This document shows positions 52,250-60,537 of a stretch of 64,000 bases of DNA, piece by piece (position 1 is the stretch's first letter; each line of letters starts with the position of its first letter). Made by a program: the position numbers and the translations under genes. The notes beneath the pieces were generated by a model. The model made no database searches. It worked only from the letters and a program-made list of their open reading frames with translations, and was not told the DNA's origin. Source of the stretch: Dyadobacter chenhuakuii (lineage in GTDB: Bacteria; Bacteroidota; Bacteroidia; Cytophagales; Spirosomataceae); contig NZ_CP098805.1 of assembly GCF_023821985.2 (NCBI RefSeq), positions 620,001 to 684,000 of the forward strand, read 5' to 3'.

Positions 52250-52502
52250 AGAGTAGAAGTTGGTTGTGATTATTGTTTAATTTATTTATAAGATTTTTCA
52301 GACAATCCGACATAAGTGTCCTGACTCGCCAGAGTTGATGTTTTGCCAATCTATCAGGGCTTTGCCTTGGAGAAATGAGAAAATTGCCAGGTGTAAAATA
52401 GGGGATGATTCCCAGTTTTTGCCAATCCCTCCGCATTATTTATTAACCGTATAGACAGCGCGTAGCTTTAATTCTACGCCCGGTTTTAAGCCGGAAATCA
52501 AC

Positions 52503-52510
52503 TATTTTTG
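52503..52510 (+). promoter_or_regulatory. -7 promoter box of the DUF2958 gene
   Basis: TATTTTTG matches TAnnTTTG and ends 4 bases before the first ATG (52515). Transcription would start at or near that ATG, so the message may be leaderless or begin translation at the second ATG (52524). Confidence 0.55.
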
Positions 52511-52514
52511 TAGA

Positions 52515-52904
52515 ATGACAAAGATGATCCCACAGAATTTACGAGAAATAATGATCCATAATGCGCAGGAAGTTCAAAGCGACCTGGCCAAGGATCACCC
52601 GCCTGTCGTGAAGCTTCATTCTAAATATGGTAAGGCAATATGGCTATTGTCCGAGTTGGATGCGACTAACAACATTGCATTCGGTTTGTGCGATCTGGGC
52701 CAGGGAAAACCAGAATTGAGCTACGTTTCCATCACCGATCTGGAAAGCATCAAACACGCCAGGCTCAAAGTCCCCATGGTCGAAATCGACCCCACTTTCG
52801 ACGGCAAGTTTCCCATGAGCGTCTACCTGGAAGCTGCAAAGCAAAATAAGCGGGTAACAGAAGATGTGGCTTTGCTCGCGGAAGCGGCGAAGCGCATTGC
52901 CTGA
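52515..52904 (+). CDS. DUF2958-like protein
   Basis: A 129-residue soluble protein with the DUF2958 look: an N-terminal helix (PQNLREIMIHNAQEV), PPVVKLHSKYGKAIWLLSEL, GLCDLGQGKPELSYVSITDL, then a C-terminal helix. The W-L-L-E-L and CDLG-G-PELG-V motifs are those I associate with this DUF, often found near plasmid or mobile-element genes. The function is unknown. The ATG at 52524 could be the real start because the promoter box at 52503 sits so close. Confidence 0.7.
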   Translation: MTKMIPQNLREIMIHNAQEVQSDLAKDHPPVVKLHSKYGKAIWLLSELDATNNIAFGLCDLGQGKPELSYVSITDLESIKHARLKVPMVEIDPTFDGKFPMSVYLEAAKQNKRVTEDVALLAEAAKRIA

Positions 52905-52964
52905 AACTTCCCATCGTCCCGTTTTTCTTGTCCTAGTTCAATGTTTTGCCCTTTCGTAGGGTGG

Positions 52965-52972
52965 TATCTTTG
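52965..52972 (+). promoter_or_regulatory. -7 promoter box of the dioxygenase gene
   Basis: TATCTTTG matches TAnnTTTG; a TTTG lies at 52945-52948 with a spacing of 16 bases. It is 40 bases upstream of the preferred ATG at 53012 and lies after the alternative start at 52946, supporting the later one. Confidence 0.6.
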
Positions 52973-53011
52973 TGTCAGCAAAAACAAAGAGAACTAAACT
53001 TTTTAGAAAAC

Positions 53012-53950
53012 ATGGAACATACAATCAACGGGATCCACCACATTACGGCTATTGCTGGTGATGCTAAAAAAAATTATGACTTCTATACAAGGGTTTTAGG
53101 TTTGAGGATGGTGAAAAAAACCGTCAACTTCGATGACCCTAATACATATCACTTTTATTACGGCGACAAGGAAGGAACGCCGGGTACAATCCTGACATTC
53201 TTCCCATGGGGCAGCCAGATTCCTGCGGGTCGCCGGGGAACGCGGCAGGTTACTGAGATCGGTTACTCTGTGCCGGAAGGAAGTCTTGATTTCTGGTTGA
53301 AAAGACTGGATGCCAACCACGTTACTTACAACAAAGTGGCCGAAAAATTCGGAGAGCAATACCTGACGTTTTTGGACCCGGATGGTTTGAAATTCGAGCT
53401 TACTGTGTCCAAAACGGCTGATAACAGAACGCCTTACGAAACCTCGGAAGTGACTGCGGAAAACGCCACACGCGGATTCCACAGCATCACGATCACCAGC
53501 AACAAAATCGAAGAAACGGCGAAGATCCTGACAGACATTTTTGGTTATAAACTGCTGGAACAACATGTGAACCGTTACCGTTTTGTGACGGATGCGGTTG
53601 AAAATGCGGCGATCGTTGACCTGGTTGAAGTGCCTGGCGAACGTGCCGGTCATGTAGCTGGCGGATCTGTTCACCACGTAGCTTTCCGCGTTGCTAATGA
53701 TGATATTTTGATGGAATTCCGTAAAAAAGTGATTGAAGCGGGACACCAGATCACGGATAAAATTGACCGGAATTACTTCTATTCGCTGTATTTCCGCGAG
53801 CCAGGCGGTGTGTTGTTTGAAATCGCCAGTGATAATCCTGGGTTTGCAACGGATGAAACGGTTGAGGAATTGGGAACGAGTTTGCAGCTTCCCGCTCAAT
53901 ACGAACCCCGCAGGGCTCAGATTGAAAGTGTGCTTCCTAAGTTAGTTTAA
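53012..53950 (+). CDS. Ring-cleaving dioxygenase of the VOC family (MhqO-like)
   Basis: About 312 residues from the ATG at 53012; an earlier frame start at 52946 adds 22 residues but lies upstream of the promoter box. Two VOC (glyoxalase-type) modules are visible. The first begins INGIHHITAIAGDAKKNYDF and the second GFHSITITSNKIEETAKI, with metal-ligand positions HH near the start, the second-module histidine in SVHHVAF and a glutamate in VLFEIASD. It matches MhqO/MhqA-type enzymes that open hydroquinone or catechol rings. The next gene encodes a MhqD-like hydrolase, as in the quinone-resistance systems of Bacillus. Confidence 0.85.
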   Translation: MEHTINGIHHITAIAGDAKKNYDFYTRVLGLRMVKKTVNFDDPNTYHFYYGDKEGTPGTILTFFPWGSQIPAGRRGTRQVTEIGYSVPEGSLDFWLKRLDANHVTYNKVAEKFGEQYLTFLDPDGLKFELTVSKTADNRTPYETSEVTAENATRGFHSITITSNKIEETAKILTDIFGYKLLEQHVNRYRFVTDAVENAAIVDLVEVPGERAGHVAGGSVHHVAFRVANDDILMEFRKKVIEAGHQITDKIDRNYFYSLYFREPGGVLFEIASDNPGFATDETVEELGTSLQLPAQYEPRRAQIESVLPKLV

Positions 53951-53966
53951 GGAACACGTTTTAATT

Positions 53967-54000
53967 AGCCGGACGCATTGATATTCAATCTTGTCCGGCT
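53967..54000 (+). terminator. Hairpin between the dioxygenase and hydrolase genes
   Basis: AGCCGGAC pairs perfectly with GTCCGGCT around an 18-base loop, followed by GATTTTC. The T run is weak, so it may act as a partial terminator or mRNA stabiliser. Confidence 0.55.
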
Positions 54001-54027
54001 GATTTTCATTCATTTAAATACAACAAT

Positions 54028-54660
54028 ATGTATACGCATAGCAAGCAAATATTAAACGATGGCATGGGCATTGAGGAAGCAAAAAAAGCGATTGTCATGC
54101 TCCACGGCAGGGGTGGATCTGCGGAGGATATCATTTCCCTAAAACGCGTTTTGAATATAGGTGATATGGCCATTTATGCGCCGAAGGCATTCAATAACAG
54201 CTGGTATCCGTATAGTTTTATGGCGCCGGAAACAGAAAATCAGCCCGCGTTAAATTCAGCGCTGGATATTGTTGATCAGGTTGTTACGGAGATTGAGGCG
54301 GCGGGAATTTTACCGGAGAACATATACTTTGCAGGTTTTTCGCAGGGTGCATGTCTCACATTGGAATATACGACCAGAAATGCAAAACGTTATGGTGGCA
54401 TTATTGCCTTTACAGGTGGCCTGATCGGTGAAAAAATCAATGAGGGGAATTATAATGGTGATTTTGCCATGACTCCCGTTTTCATCGCGACCGGTGATCC
54501 GGATCCGCACGTGCCGGTTTCGAGAGTGAAAGAAAGTATTGCGATTTTGGAGCGGATGAATGCATTTGTGACGTTTGCCATTTATCCTGGGCGCCAGCAC
54601 ACGATTTCTTCACCAGAAATCCAGTTGGCTAATAAGCACGTTTTGAATGCATCAATTTGA
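54028..54660 (+). CDS. Phospholipase/carboxylesterase-type alpha/beta hydrolase (MhqD-like)
   Basis: A 210-residue hydrolase of the dienelactone-hydrolase/carboxylesterase group. The oxyanion motif is LHGRGGSAED (from residue 25), the nucleophile elbow is GFSQGA (near 105), the acid is in ATGDPDPHVP, and the histidine is in YPGRQHTIS near the end. No signal peptide. In Bacillus, MhqD lies with MhqO in quinone detoxification. Here the two genes are adjacent on one strand, 77 bases apart. The substrate is inferred from context. Confidence 0.88.
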   Translation: MYTHSKQILNDGMGIEEAKKAIVMLHGRGGSAEDIISLKRVLNIGDMAIYAPKAFNNSWYPYSFMAPETENQPALNSALDIVDQVVTEIEAAGILPENIYFAGFSQGACLTLEYTTRNAKRYGGIIAFTGGLIGEKINEGNYNGDFAMTPVFIATGDPDPHVPVSRVKESIAILERMNAFVTFAIYPGRQHTISSPEIQLANKHVLNASI

Positions 54661-54682
54661 GCATAAGTTAAATAAGAAAGTC

Positions 54683-55399
54683 ATGAAAAACAGTATTTTG
54701 CATAAAGCCGATTCCCGTTTTGTGGCGGATCATGGCTGGCTTAAAAGTGCCCAGACATTCAGTTTTCACGATCATTATGATCCGCAGCGCATCCAGTTCG
54801 GGGCTTTGCGAGTCCTTAATGATGACATTGTAAATGGTGGAAAGGGTTTTGGCAGGCATCCGCATGATAATATGGAGATCATTTCGATTCCGCTGGAAGG
54901 CACATTGGAGCATCAGGACAGCATGGGCAATGTGGCTGTGATCAATCCGGGTGAGATTCAAGCTATGAGCGCGGGGACGGGTATCTATCATACCGAATTC
55001 AATAAGCATCCCGACGAGCCTGTGACATTTTTGCAGATTTGGCTTTACCCCGATCAATTGAATGTTGCCCCGCGTTACGATCAGCTGGACTATAGCAAAG
55101 GCGATAAGCACAACAAGTTTTTGCAGATCCTTTCACCTGATCCGGACGATGCAGGCGTATGGATCCAGCAGCAGTCGTGGTTCCACATTGGTGAACTGGA
55201 CGCAGGTTTTGGAACCAGATATTCGTTGAAAAAAGCGGGAAACGGACTCTATGTATTTGTGATCAAAGGCAATGTTCATGTCAACGGCGAGGCGTTGGAG
55301 CGGCGGGATGGATATGGCTTGTGGCCGGAAGCAGATGTGAACATTACAGCAACAAGCGACGCAGAGGTGCTTTTAATGGAAATTCCTGAAAAATGGTGA
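54683..55399 (+). CDS. Pirin-family protein (quercetinase-like)
   Basis: About 238 residues from the ATG at 54683. The bicupin pirin motifs are present: an N-terminal cupin with FGRHPHDNMEIIS (two histidines, then a third in TLEHQDS and a glutamate), AMSAGTGIYHTEFN, and a second cupin lacking metal ligands. Bacterial pirins often have quercetin 2,3-dioxygenase activity and respond to oxidative or aromatic stress. It lies just after the hydrolase gene; the frame upstream of the ATG overlaps that gene's end. It fits a small aromatic-compound stress cluster with the MhqO- and MhqD-like genes. Confidence 0.92.
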   Translation: MKNSILHKADSRFVADHGWLKSAQTFSFHDHYDPQRIQFGALRVLNDDIVNGGKGFGRHPHDNMEIISIPLEGTLEHQDSMGNVAVINPGEIQAMSAGTGIYHTEFNKHPDEPVTFLQIWLYPDQLNVAPRYDQLDYSKGDKHNKFLQILSPDPDDAGVWIQQQSWFHIGELDAGFGTRYSLKKAGNGLYVFVIKGNVHVNGEALERRDGYGLWPEADVNITATSDAEVLLMEIPEKW

Positions 55400-55480
55400 A
55401 ATGAAGTCTGGCGCAATGCAGCCTGATTAAACCAATTGCCTGATTAATAATGATCCAACGGAACTAAACCCCAAAATAAA

Positions 55481-55786
55481 ATGGCAAATATAAATATTCT
55501 CGTTCTGGCTGATCATGCGGAGATCCTGGAAACCATGATCCGCCTGATCAACAAAAATGATCAGTGGAATGGAACGGGCGTGAGCAGTTTGGATGAAGCC
55601 AGGATGGCTTTTGAGATAAATAAATTTGATTTAGTACTTTTAGGCGTCGGCGTGGATGAGGAAGCAGAATCGCAGATTTTGCGCTTATGCGAAACGGTTG
55701 CGCCTCAAACAGTATGTATGCGGCATTATGGAGGTGGAAGCGGCTTGCTTTACTCCGAAATCAAGCACGCGCTGACACAGCGTTAA
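55481..55786 (+). CDS. Degenerate receiver-like protein without phospho-acceptor
   Basis: A 101-residue protein whose fold reads as a response-regulator receiver: ILVLADHAEILETMIRLI at the start, then FDLVLLGVGVDEEAESQIL. Where the phospho-acceptor aspartate is expected in the sequence LVLLD, a glycine stands (LLGVG), and no switch/lysine pair is clear. It is likely a pseudo-receiver that works by protein binding. It ends 16 bases before the Crp/Fnr regulator gene on the same strand and may be part of one message with it. Confidence 0.65.
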   Translation: MANINILVLADHAEILETMIRLINKNDQWNGTGVSSLDEARMAFEINKFDLVLLGVGVDEEAESQILRLCETVAPQTVCMRHYGGGSGLLYSEIKHALTQR

Positions 55787-55802
55787 ATCGAAAAATTGAA
55801 GC

Positions 55803-56381
55803 ATGTTTGAAAAAATAAATGATTATGCGTTGCGGTGCATGACGTTCGCACCTGAGGATCTCGAATATTTTGATTCTTTGCTTCAATTTAAAAAATACCC
55901 TAAGAAAAGCTTTCTGTTACAGGAAGGGGAAATATGCCAGTTCGAAGCCTACATTCTGAAAGGCTGCATACGGACCTATCACATCGACAATTCGGGTACA
56001 GAAGTAACATTGCAGTTTGCGGTGGAAGACTGGTGGGTGAGTGACATTACCAGCTTCCAGAACCAGACGCCCGGATTGGTTTACATTGAAACGCTCGAAG
56101 ATTGCGAACTGCTTATACTCACGCCGGAAACCAAAGAAAAGCTGCTGGCCAAAGTGCCCGGCTTTGAACGGATGTTCCGGTTGATGGTGCAGCGAAACCT
56201 GGCTCAGTTGCAGGAGCGTCTTTTCAGAACCATATCAACCACTGCTGTTGAAAAATACCTGGACTTTCTTAACCGTTACCCCGCCATTCCACAACGTGTT
56301 GCCCAGCACTACATCGCCTCCTACCTGGGTTTTTCTCCTGAATTTCTAAGTAAAGTGCGTAAAAAGCTAAGCGAAAAATAA
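55803..56381 (+). CDS. Crp/Fnr-family regulator
   Basis: A 192-residue regulator. The N-terminal cyclic-nucleotide-binding-like barrel spans about residues 10-120 (KKYPKKSFLLQEGEICQFEA, GTEVTLQFAVEDWWVSDI). The C-terminal winged helix is short, with VAQHYIASYLGFSPEFLSKVRKK as the recognition part. No cysteine cluster is present, so it is not an iron-sulfur Fnr. The family in Bacteroidota often senses redox or unknown ligands. The neighbours (pirin, dioxygenase, hydrolase) suggest control of stress genes, an inference. Confidence 0.92.
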   Translation: MFEKINDYALRCMTFAPEDLEYFDSLLQFKKYPKKSFLLQEGEICQFEAYILKGCIRTYHIDNSGTEVTLQFAVEDWWVSDITSFQNQTPGLVYIETLEDCELLILTPETKEKLLAKVPGFERMFRLMVQRNLAQLQERLFRTISTTAVEKYLDFLNRYPAIPQRVAQHYIASYLGFSPEFLSKVRKKLSEK

Positions 56382-56515
56382 GTGCCGCTTGCAGTTACTC
56401 CTTAATTTGTATGTATACGGCGCAAAAAGCTCCACAAATTTATTAGTTAGCACAAATCCAAAGTGCTTTTGGATGTTTTTTTGGCCCATTCTTGCGGTGG
56501 AACAATAGTTGATGA

Positions 56516-57010
56516 GTGCATGACATAACCAAATACAAACAAGTCGTGGCAAGTAATTCAGCAGTAGTAGACATACTTAATGATTTAATCCTGATTAATA
56601 ACGACCGTGTTGAAGGATATAAAAAGTCAACTGACGAGACAGACAGCTCGGACACAGATCTAAGATCACTATATTCCAACCTGGCAGACCATAGCCGTGA
56701 AATTGCTTCCGAACTTAAAAGAGAGGTTACAGCGTTAGGCGGAGAGCCTGCGACCGGCACCATGGTTTCGGGTAAATTATACAGAACCTGGATGGATGTA
56801 AAATCAGCATTCAGCAGTGATGGTAGAAAAACATCACTTGAAAATTCGGAATTCGGCGAAGACGCTGCGCAAAAGGCTTATGAAACGGCCCTGGCATCTG
56901 ATGAGTTAACGCCGGATTTGAGATCATTAATAACAAGACAAAAAGCAATCCTGAAAGACGGACATGACACAATCAAACGTCTTCGTGATTCAGCTAGAAT
57001 GTCCCAATAA
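56516..57010 (+). CDS. PA2169-type four-helix-bundle protein (DUF2383)
   Basis: A 164-residue protein that starts at GTG 56516, the first codon after an in-frame stop; the ATG at 56520 is out of frame. The sequence reads as a ferritin-like four-helix bundle: VDILNDLILINNDRVEGYKKS, LYSNLADHSREIASELKREV, a loop GGEPATGTMVSGKLYRTWMD, then GEDAAQKAYETALA and SLITRQKAILKDGHDTI. These match the PA2169/DUF2383 family often found near stress genes. It has no signal peptide and no complete diiron motif is visible. It lies after the Crp/Fnr gene and is followed by a strong terminator. Confidence 0.8.
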   Translation: MHDITKYKQVVASNSAVVDILNDLILINNDRVEGYKKSTDETDSSDTDLRSLYSNLADHSREIASELKREVTALGGEPATGTMVSGKLYRTWMDVKSAFSSDGRKTSLENSEFGEDAAQKAYETALASDELTPDLRSLITRQKAILKDGHDTIKRLRDSARMSQ

Positions 57011-57030
57011 CCATTCATCATCAACGAACT

Positions 57031-57063
57031 AAAAAAGGACCGATGTAAATCGGCCCTTTTTTT
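57031..57063. terminator. Bidirectional terminator
   Basis: AAAAAGG-CCGAT and ATCGG-CCTTTTT form a stem with one mismatch around GTAA, with A and T runs on its sides. It serves both the DUF2383 gene and the converging lipoprotein gene. Confidence 0.85.
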
Positions 57064-57083
57064 ATGCATAATCTTCAAATAAA

Positions 57084-57365
57084 TTACTGTGGTTTCTTCA
57101 CAGACTCATCATCATGCTTGCGACTGGTAGAATCAGCATTCAGGTTGGATTGGTTGGATGGGTAACCCAGGCTGTCATTCTGGTTATCTTCACCCACGCC
57201 TGTCGCTGCGCGGCTCGCTGCTCCGCTGCTGTCATTCGGCGTTGTTTCTGACTTGCTTCCTGAACCTTCGCTTCCCTTTTCGGAGTCGTTCACTGTTCCG
57301 CAAGAAGCAAGTGACATGCAGATGGCAAAGGCAGACATGGTAATGATTGATTTTAGCGCTTTCAT
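57084..57365 (-). CDS. Small lipoprotein of low complexity
   Basis: A 93-residue protein with a lipoprotein signal: MKALKSIITMSAFAICMSLASC, cleavage before Cys22. The mature part is rich in Ser, Gly, Asp, Glu and Asn (SEKGSEGSGSKSETTPNDSS) and is probably unfolded. No domain is recognised. It may be a surface or periplasmic spacer lipoprotein. It faces the DUF2383 gene across the shared terminator. Codon use is consistent with its neighbours. Confidence 0.7.
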   Translation of the reverse strand: MKALKSIITMSAFAICMSLASCGTVNDSEKGSEGSGSKSETTPNDSSGAASRAATGVGEDNQNDSLGYPSNQSNLNADSTSRKHDDESVKKPQ

Positions 57366-57459
57366 ACTTGGTTTTTTGTTTAGTTGGATGTTATAAGCTT
57401 CTGTTGGGTTAATAGGCTTCTTTTAAAATTTTATCCAGATTAACATTGTGATGGGGTAA

Positions 57460-59088
57460 TCAGGAAAGCCGGATCAGCAGTCCTTCGTCTCCGCCCAAAG
57501 TAATGATATCTTCAACCTGCATGCCGATGCGTTCAATTTCTGTTCCGAGGATTACCGTACCCGAGTAAGATTCCTGTCTGGGTTTGAAATAGGCAGGTCT
57601 GTGACTCAGATTCAAAATAATCAGAAATCTTTCATTGCCCGATTCGCGCAGGTAAGAGATCAGTTGCTGGTCCGCATAAACAGGCCTGTAAGATCCGACA
57701 TTCAGCGCTGCATGTTCTTTGCGGAGGCTGATCAGTTTCCGATAAAAATGCAGTTTGGAATACATATCGCCCTTTTGCTTCTCCACATTTACCCGTCCGG
57801 AGTTGAACGGCAATCTCAGCCATGGCTTGTGATTTGAAAAACCTGCATTAATCTCGCCGCTCCATTGCATAGGTGTACGGGCAGGATCGCGGCTGATATT
57901 CAGATCGGGCATATTCAGGCCTTGCGGGTCTACAATTTCGTTCATCGGAATCGCCACATCGCGCATTCCGATTTCATCTCCGTAATATATAGTAGGCGTC
58001 CCGCGCAATGTCAGCAGCAAGAGCGCGGCGACTTTTGCCTGTTCACGGCCAACGCGGCTGGATATTCTGGGTTTGTCATGATTTCCCAGCACCCAGTTTG
58101 GCCACCCTTCGGCTGGTAATGCGCCTTCATATTCATCAATCGCCATAGCAATCGCAGGTGCGTCCCAGGGCAATGTTAGTAACTGGAAATTAAATGGCAA
58201 GTGAGCACCGTTGTTGTCCTGACCATAATAGGTAACCAGCTTGTGGATCGGCAGATAAATTTCACCGATCAGCACGCGATCGTCGTATTCATCCGTAACG
58301 GCGCGCATCATGCGTACAATTTCGTGCACCTCGGGCTGGTCCGTGGAATAAACAGGTGTGTAATGATCGTAAATCAGGTCGTTCGGGTTAAATGTTGAAC
58401 CTGGGAACGGCGGATTATCGCGCAGCTGCTCATCCTTAATCATATGCCACATAACATCCACCCGGAAACCGTCAATCCCTTTGTCCAGCCAGAATCGCAT
58501 TACATTCATCATGGCCTCCTGAACTTGCGGGTTGCGCCAGTTTAGGTCAGGTTGTTCCTTCAAAAATGCGTGGTAATAATATTGCTGGGTAACTTCGTCC
58601 CATTCCCAGGCATGTCCGCCAAAAACGCTCAGCCAGTTGTTAGGCAGCCCGCCATCGGCTTTCCCGTCGTGCCAGATATACCAGTCGCGTTTGGGATTGT
58701 CCTTGGAAGATCTGCTTTCCAGGAACCACGGATGCTGGTCTGATGTGTGGTTTGGGACCAGGTCCAGAAGCAGCTTCATGCCCCGGTTGTGGACTTCGCC
58801 GAGCAATTCATCAAAATCTTCCATTGTCCCGAAAAGCGGGTGTATACCTTGATAATCTGATATATCGTAACCGAAATCGGCCATTGGCGAAGAAAATATC
58901 GGCGAGAGCCAGACGCAATCCACACCCAACCATTGTAAATAGTCGAGCCTACTGATAATGCCTTGCAGATCACCAACGCCATCACCGTTTGAATCCTGAA
59001 AAGACCTTGGATAGATCTGGTAGATAACGCCATTTTGCCACCAGAGATGCTGTGACCTTACAGATGGTTGTGTTATTACTTGCTCCAT
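57460..59088 (-). CDS. GH13 alpha-glucosidase (oligo-1,6-glucosidase type)
   Basis: A 542-residue alpha-amylase-family enzyme without signal peptide, so cytoplasmic. The GH13 regions are clear: region I DLVPNHTSD, region II GFRVDVMWH with the nucleophile aspartate (near 205), region III LIGEIYL with the acid/base glutamate (near 275), and region IV VLGNHDKPRI with the transition-state aspartate. The N-terminal WWQNGVIYQIYPRSFQDSNGDG and QPDLNWRNP are typical of alpha-glucosidases that act on malto- or isomalto-oligosaccharides. The C-terminal beta domain is present. The gene stands alone on this strand; no sugar transporter or regulator is adjacent. Confidence 0.94.
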   Translation of the reverse strand: MEQVITQPSVRSQHLWWQNGVIYQIYPRSFQDSNGDGVGDLQGIISRLDYLQWLGVDCVWLSPIFSSPMADFGYDISDYQGIHPLFGTMEDFDELLGEVHNRGMKLLLDLVPNHTSDQHPWFLESRSSKDNPKRDWYIWHDGKADGGLPNNWLSVFGGHAWEWDEVTQQYYYHAFLKEQPDLNWRNPQVQEAMMNVMRFWLDKGIDGFRVDVMWHMIKDEQLRDNPPFPGSTFNPNDLIYDHYTPVYSTDQPEVHEIVRMMRAVTDEYDDRVLIGEIYLPIHKLVTYYGQDNNGAHLPFNFQLLTLPWDAPAIAMAIDEYEGALPAEGWPNWVLGNHDKPRISSRVGREQAKVAALLLLTLRGTPTIYYGDEIGMRDVAIPMNEIVDPQGLNMPDLNISRDPARTPMQWSGEINAGFSNHKPWLRLPFNSGRVNVEKQKGDMYSKLHFYRKLISLRKEHAALNVGSYRPVYADQQLISYLRESGNERFLIILNLSHRPAYFKPRQESYSGTVILGTEIERIGMQVEDIITLGGDEGLLIRLS

Positions 59089-59277
59089 AATTGTGGGTTT
59101 TGATCATTCAAAAGCCTTTGGACGTAAAAAATCGAGCCTACAAGAATAGTAGGAGCGATCGTAACAACAAGTGAAGTTGCATCATTCCTACAATGATATG
59201 TATTAATGGATGTTGTGGCACAGTTTTTAGATCGCCGGGGTATCTTTTAAAATCTGTTAACCAAAACGAGTATTCAA

Positions 59278-60240
59278 ATGGAGCAAATAACAACACAGGA
59301 AAAAGACGCTTTCTTTAAAGTTGCGGAGGGCGTTTGGGGGTTGACGGACATTATGGTGAATGTATATGTTGTCCAAAATAAGGAGGATCAGTCCTGGGTC
59401 CTGATAGATGCCGGGCTTAAATCTGCCTATCCAAAAATCAAGAAAATGGTAACCCAGCTTTTTGGGGAAGGAGCGAAGCCGGCGGCAATTGTGCTGACGC
59501 ACGGTCATTTCGATCATGTTGGGTCTCTGAAAAAGTTGGCGGAAGAATGGGACGTGCCCGTTTATGCACATTATCTGGAACTGCCTTATCTCAGGGGAAA
59601 ATCCAGCTATCCACCACCCGATTCCAGCGTAGGCGGCGGGCTTATGGCTTATATGGCGGACCTTTATTCATCCAGTCCGATTGATTTGCAGGACCGGGTA
59701 AGCGAGTTTCCGGGCATAACGGCCGACATTCCCTTCATGCCCGAATGGAAATACATTCATACGCCAGGGCATGCACCCGGACACGTAAGTTTCTGGCGCG
59801 AAAAAGACAAAGTGCTTATCGCGGGCGATGCCGTGGTAACCACCAAACAGGAGTCGGCAACGGCGGTTTTGCTTCAAAAGAAAATCATTAGCGGTCCGCC
59901 AAAATACTTCACCTGCAACTGGCTGAAAGCGGAAGATTCAGTGGACCAGCTTGCTTCGTTACAACCTAATGTGCTTGCGACGGGCCATGGCAAACCCATG
60001 TATGGAAAGGAAATGCAACAGCAGCTGCTGGAACTTGCCTATTATTTTGAAGAGAAAGCGGTGCCAAGCACAGGCCGTTATGTAATGAGCCCTGCCATTA
60101 CGGATAGTGAAGGAATAGTGTCTGTACCGAAAGAAACTGCCGAACCTTACCAAGTGCTGTTTACAGTTGGGGCAGTTGCCGCGGCCGCGGCCCTTGGCTG
60201 GGCTTTGTTTTCAAAATATAAAGTGCAAAAGAGCTACTAA
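59278..60240 (+). CDS. Metallo-beta-lactamase-fold hydrolase with C-terminal membrane helix
   Basis: A 320-residue MBL-fold protein. The zinc motif is THGHFDHVGS (near residues 76-85), a third histidine is in HTPGHAPGHVSFW, an aspartate in LIAGDAVVTT and the last histidine in LATGHGKPM. The C-terminus has a hydrophobic stretch (VLFTVGAVAAAAALGWALF) followed by basic residues, so the enzyme is probably membrane-anchored with the catalytic domain in the cytoplasm or outside, depending on topology. The substrate is unknown. An imperfect promoter (TATCTTTT) lies about 30 bases upstream. Confidence 0.9.
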   Translation: MEQITTQEKDAFFKVAEGVWGLTDIMVNVYVVQNKEDQSWVLIDAGLKSAYPKIKKMVTQLFGEGAKPAAIVLTHGHFDHVGSLKKLAEEWDVPVYAHYLELPYLRGKSSYPPPDSSVGGGLMAYMADLYSSSPIDLQDRVSEFPGITADIPFMPEWKYIHTPGHAPGHVSFWREKDKVLIAGDAVVTTKQESATAVLLQKKIISGPPKYFTCNWLKAEDSVDQLASLQPNVLATGHGKPMYGKEMQQQLLELAYYFEEKAVPSTGRYVMSPAITDSEGIVSVPKETAEPYQVLFTVGAVAAAAALGWALFSKYKVQKSY

Positions 60241-60283
60241 ATCAAAGCGAAGAGTAATGCTTAGCGCTTAGAAGTTATTTCAT

Positions 60284-60372
60284 AACGTCAGGTTCAGAAA
60301 CGATAGTCGTCTGTCATGCCGGCAATGAATTTGCCATGCCAGCATTTAAAAGACTTTTTCTGACCTGACGTT
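60284..60372. repeat. Long imperfect hairpin after the MBL hydrolase gene
   Basis: AACGTCAGGTTCAGAAA (60284-60300) pairs with TTTCTGACCTGACGTT (60357-60372) except for one bulged base. The interior contains GGCAA/TTGCC and repeated ATGCC words that could extend the fold. No T run follows directly. It could be a processed mRNA end or a small mobile palindrome. Confidence 0.55.
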
Positions 60373-60537
60373 GTGTAGAAATGTGTGCCCTCCGTCAACA
60401 AATTTATATACTTAATTCCATTGTTAACCCGTCAACTCTTCCATGCCAGCCAGGGTTGCTGACAGGAATGATTTTTTACGTCCATTTTCTTAATTCGTAA
60501 GGATTAAAGTGAAAGTAAAACAAGTACTATCATAAAA

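Noticed and set aside
53096-53899. Long minus-strand open frame across the dioxygenase gene
   Set aside because: The plus-strand frame has both VOC modules and a promoter; the antisense frame reads as low-quality Arg/Phe-rich sequence.
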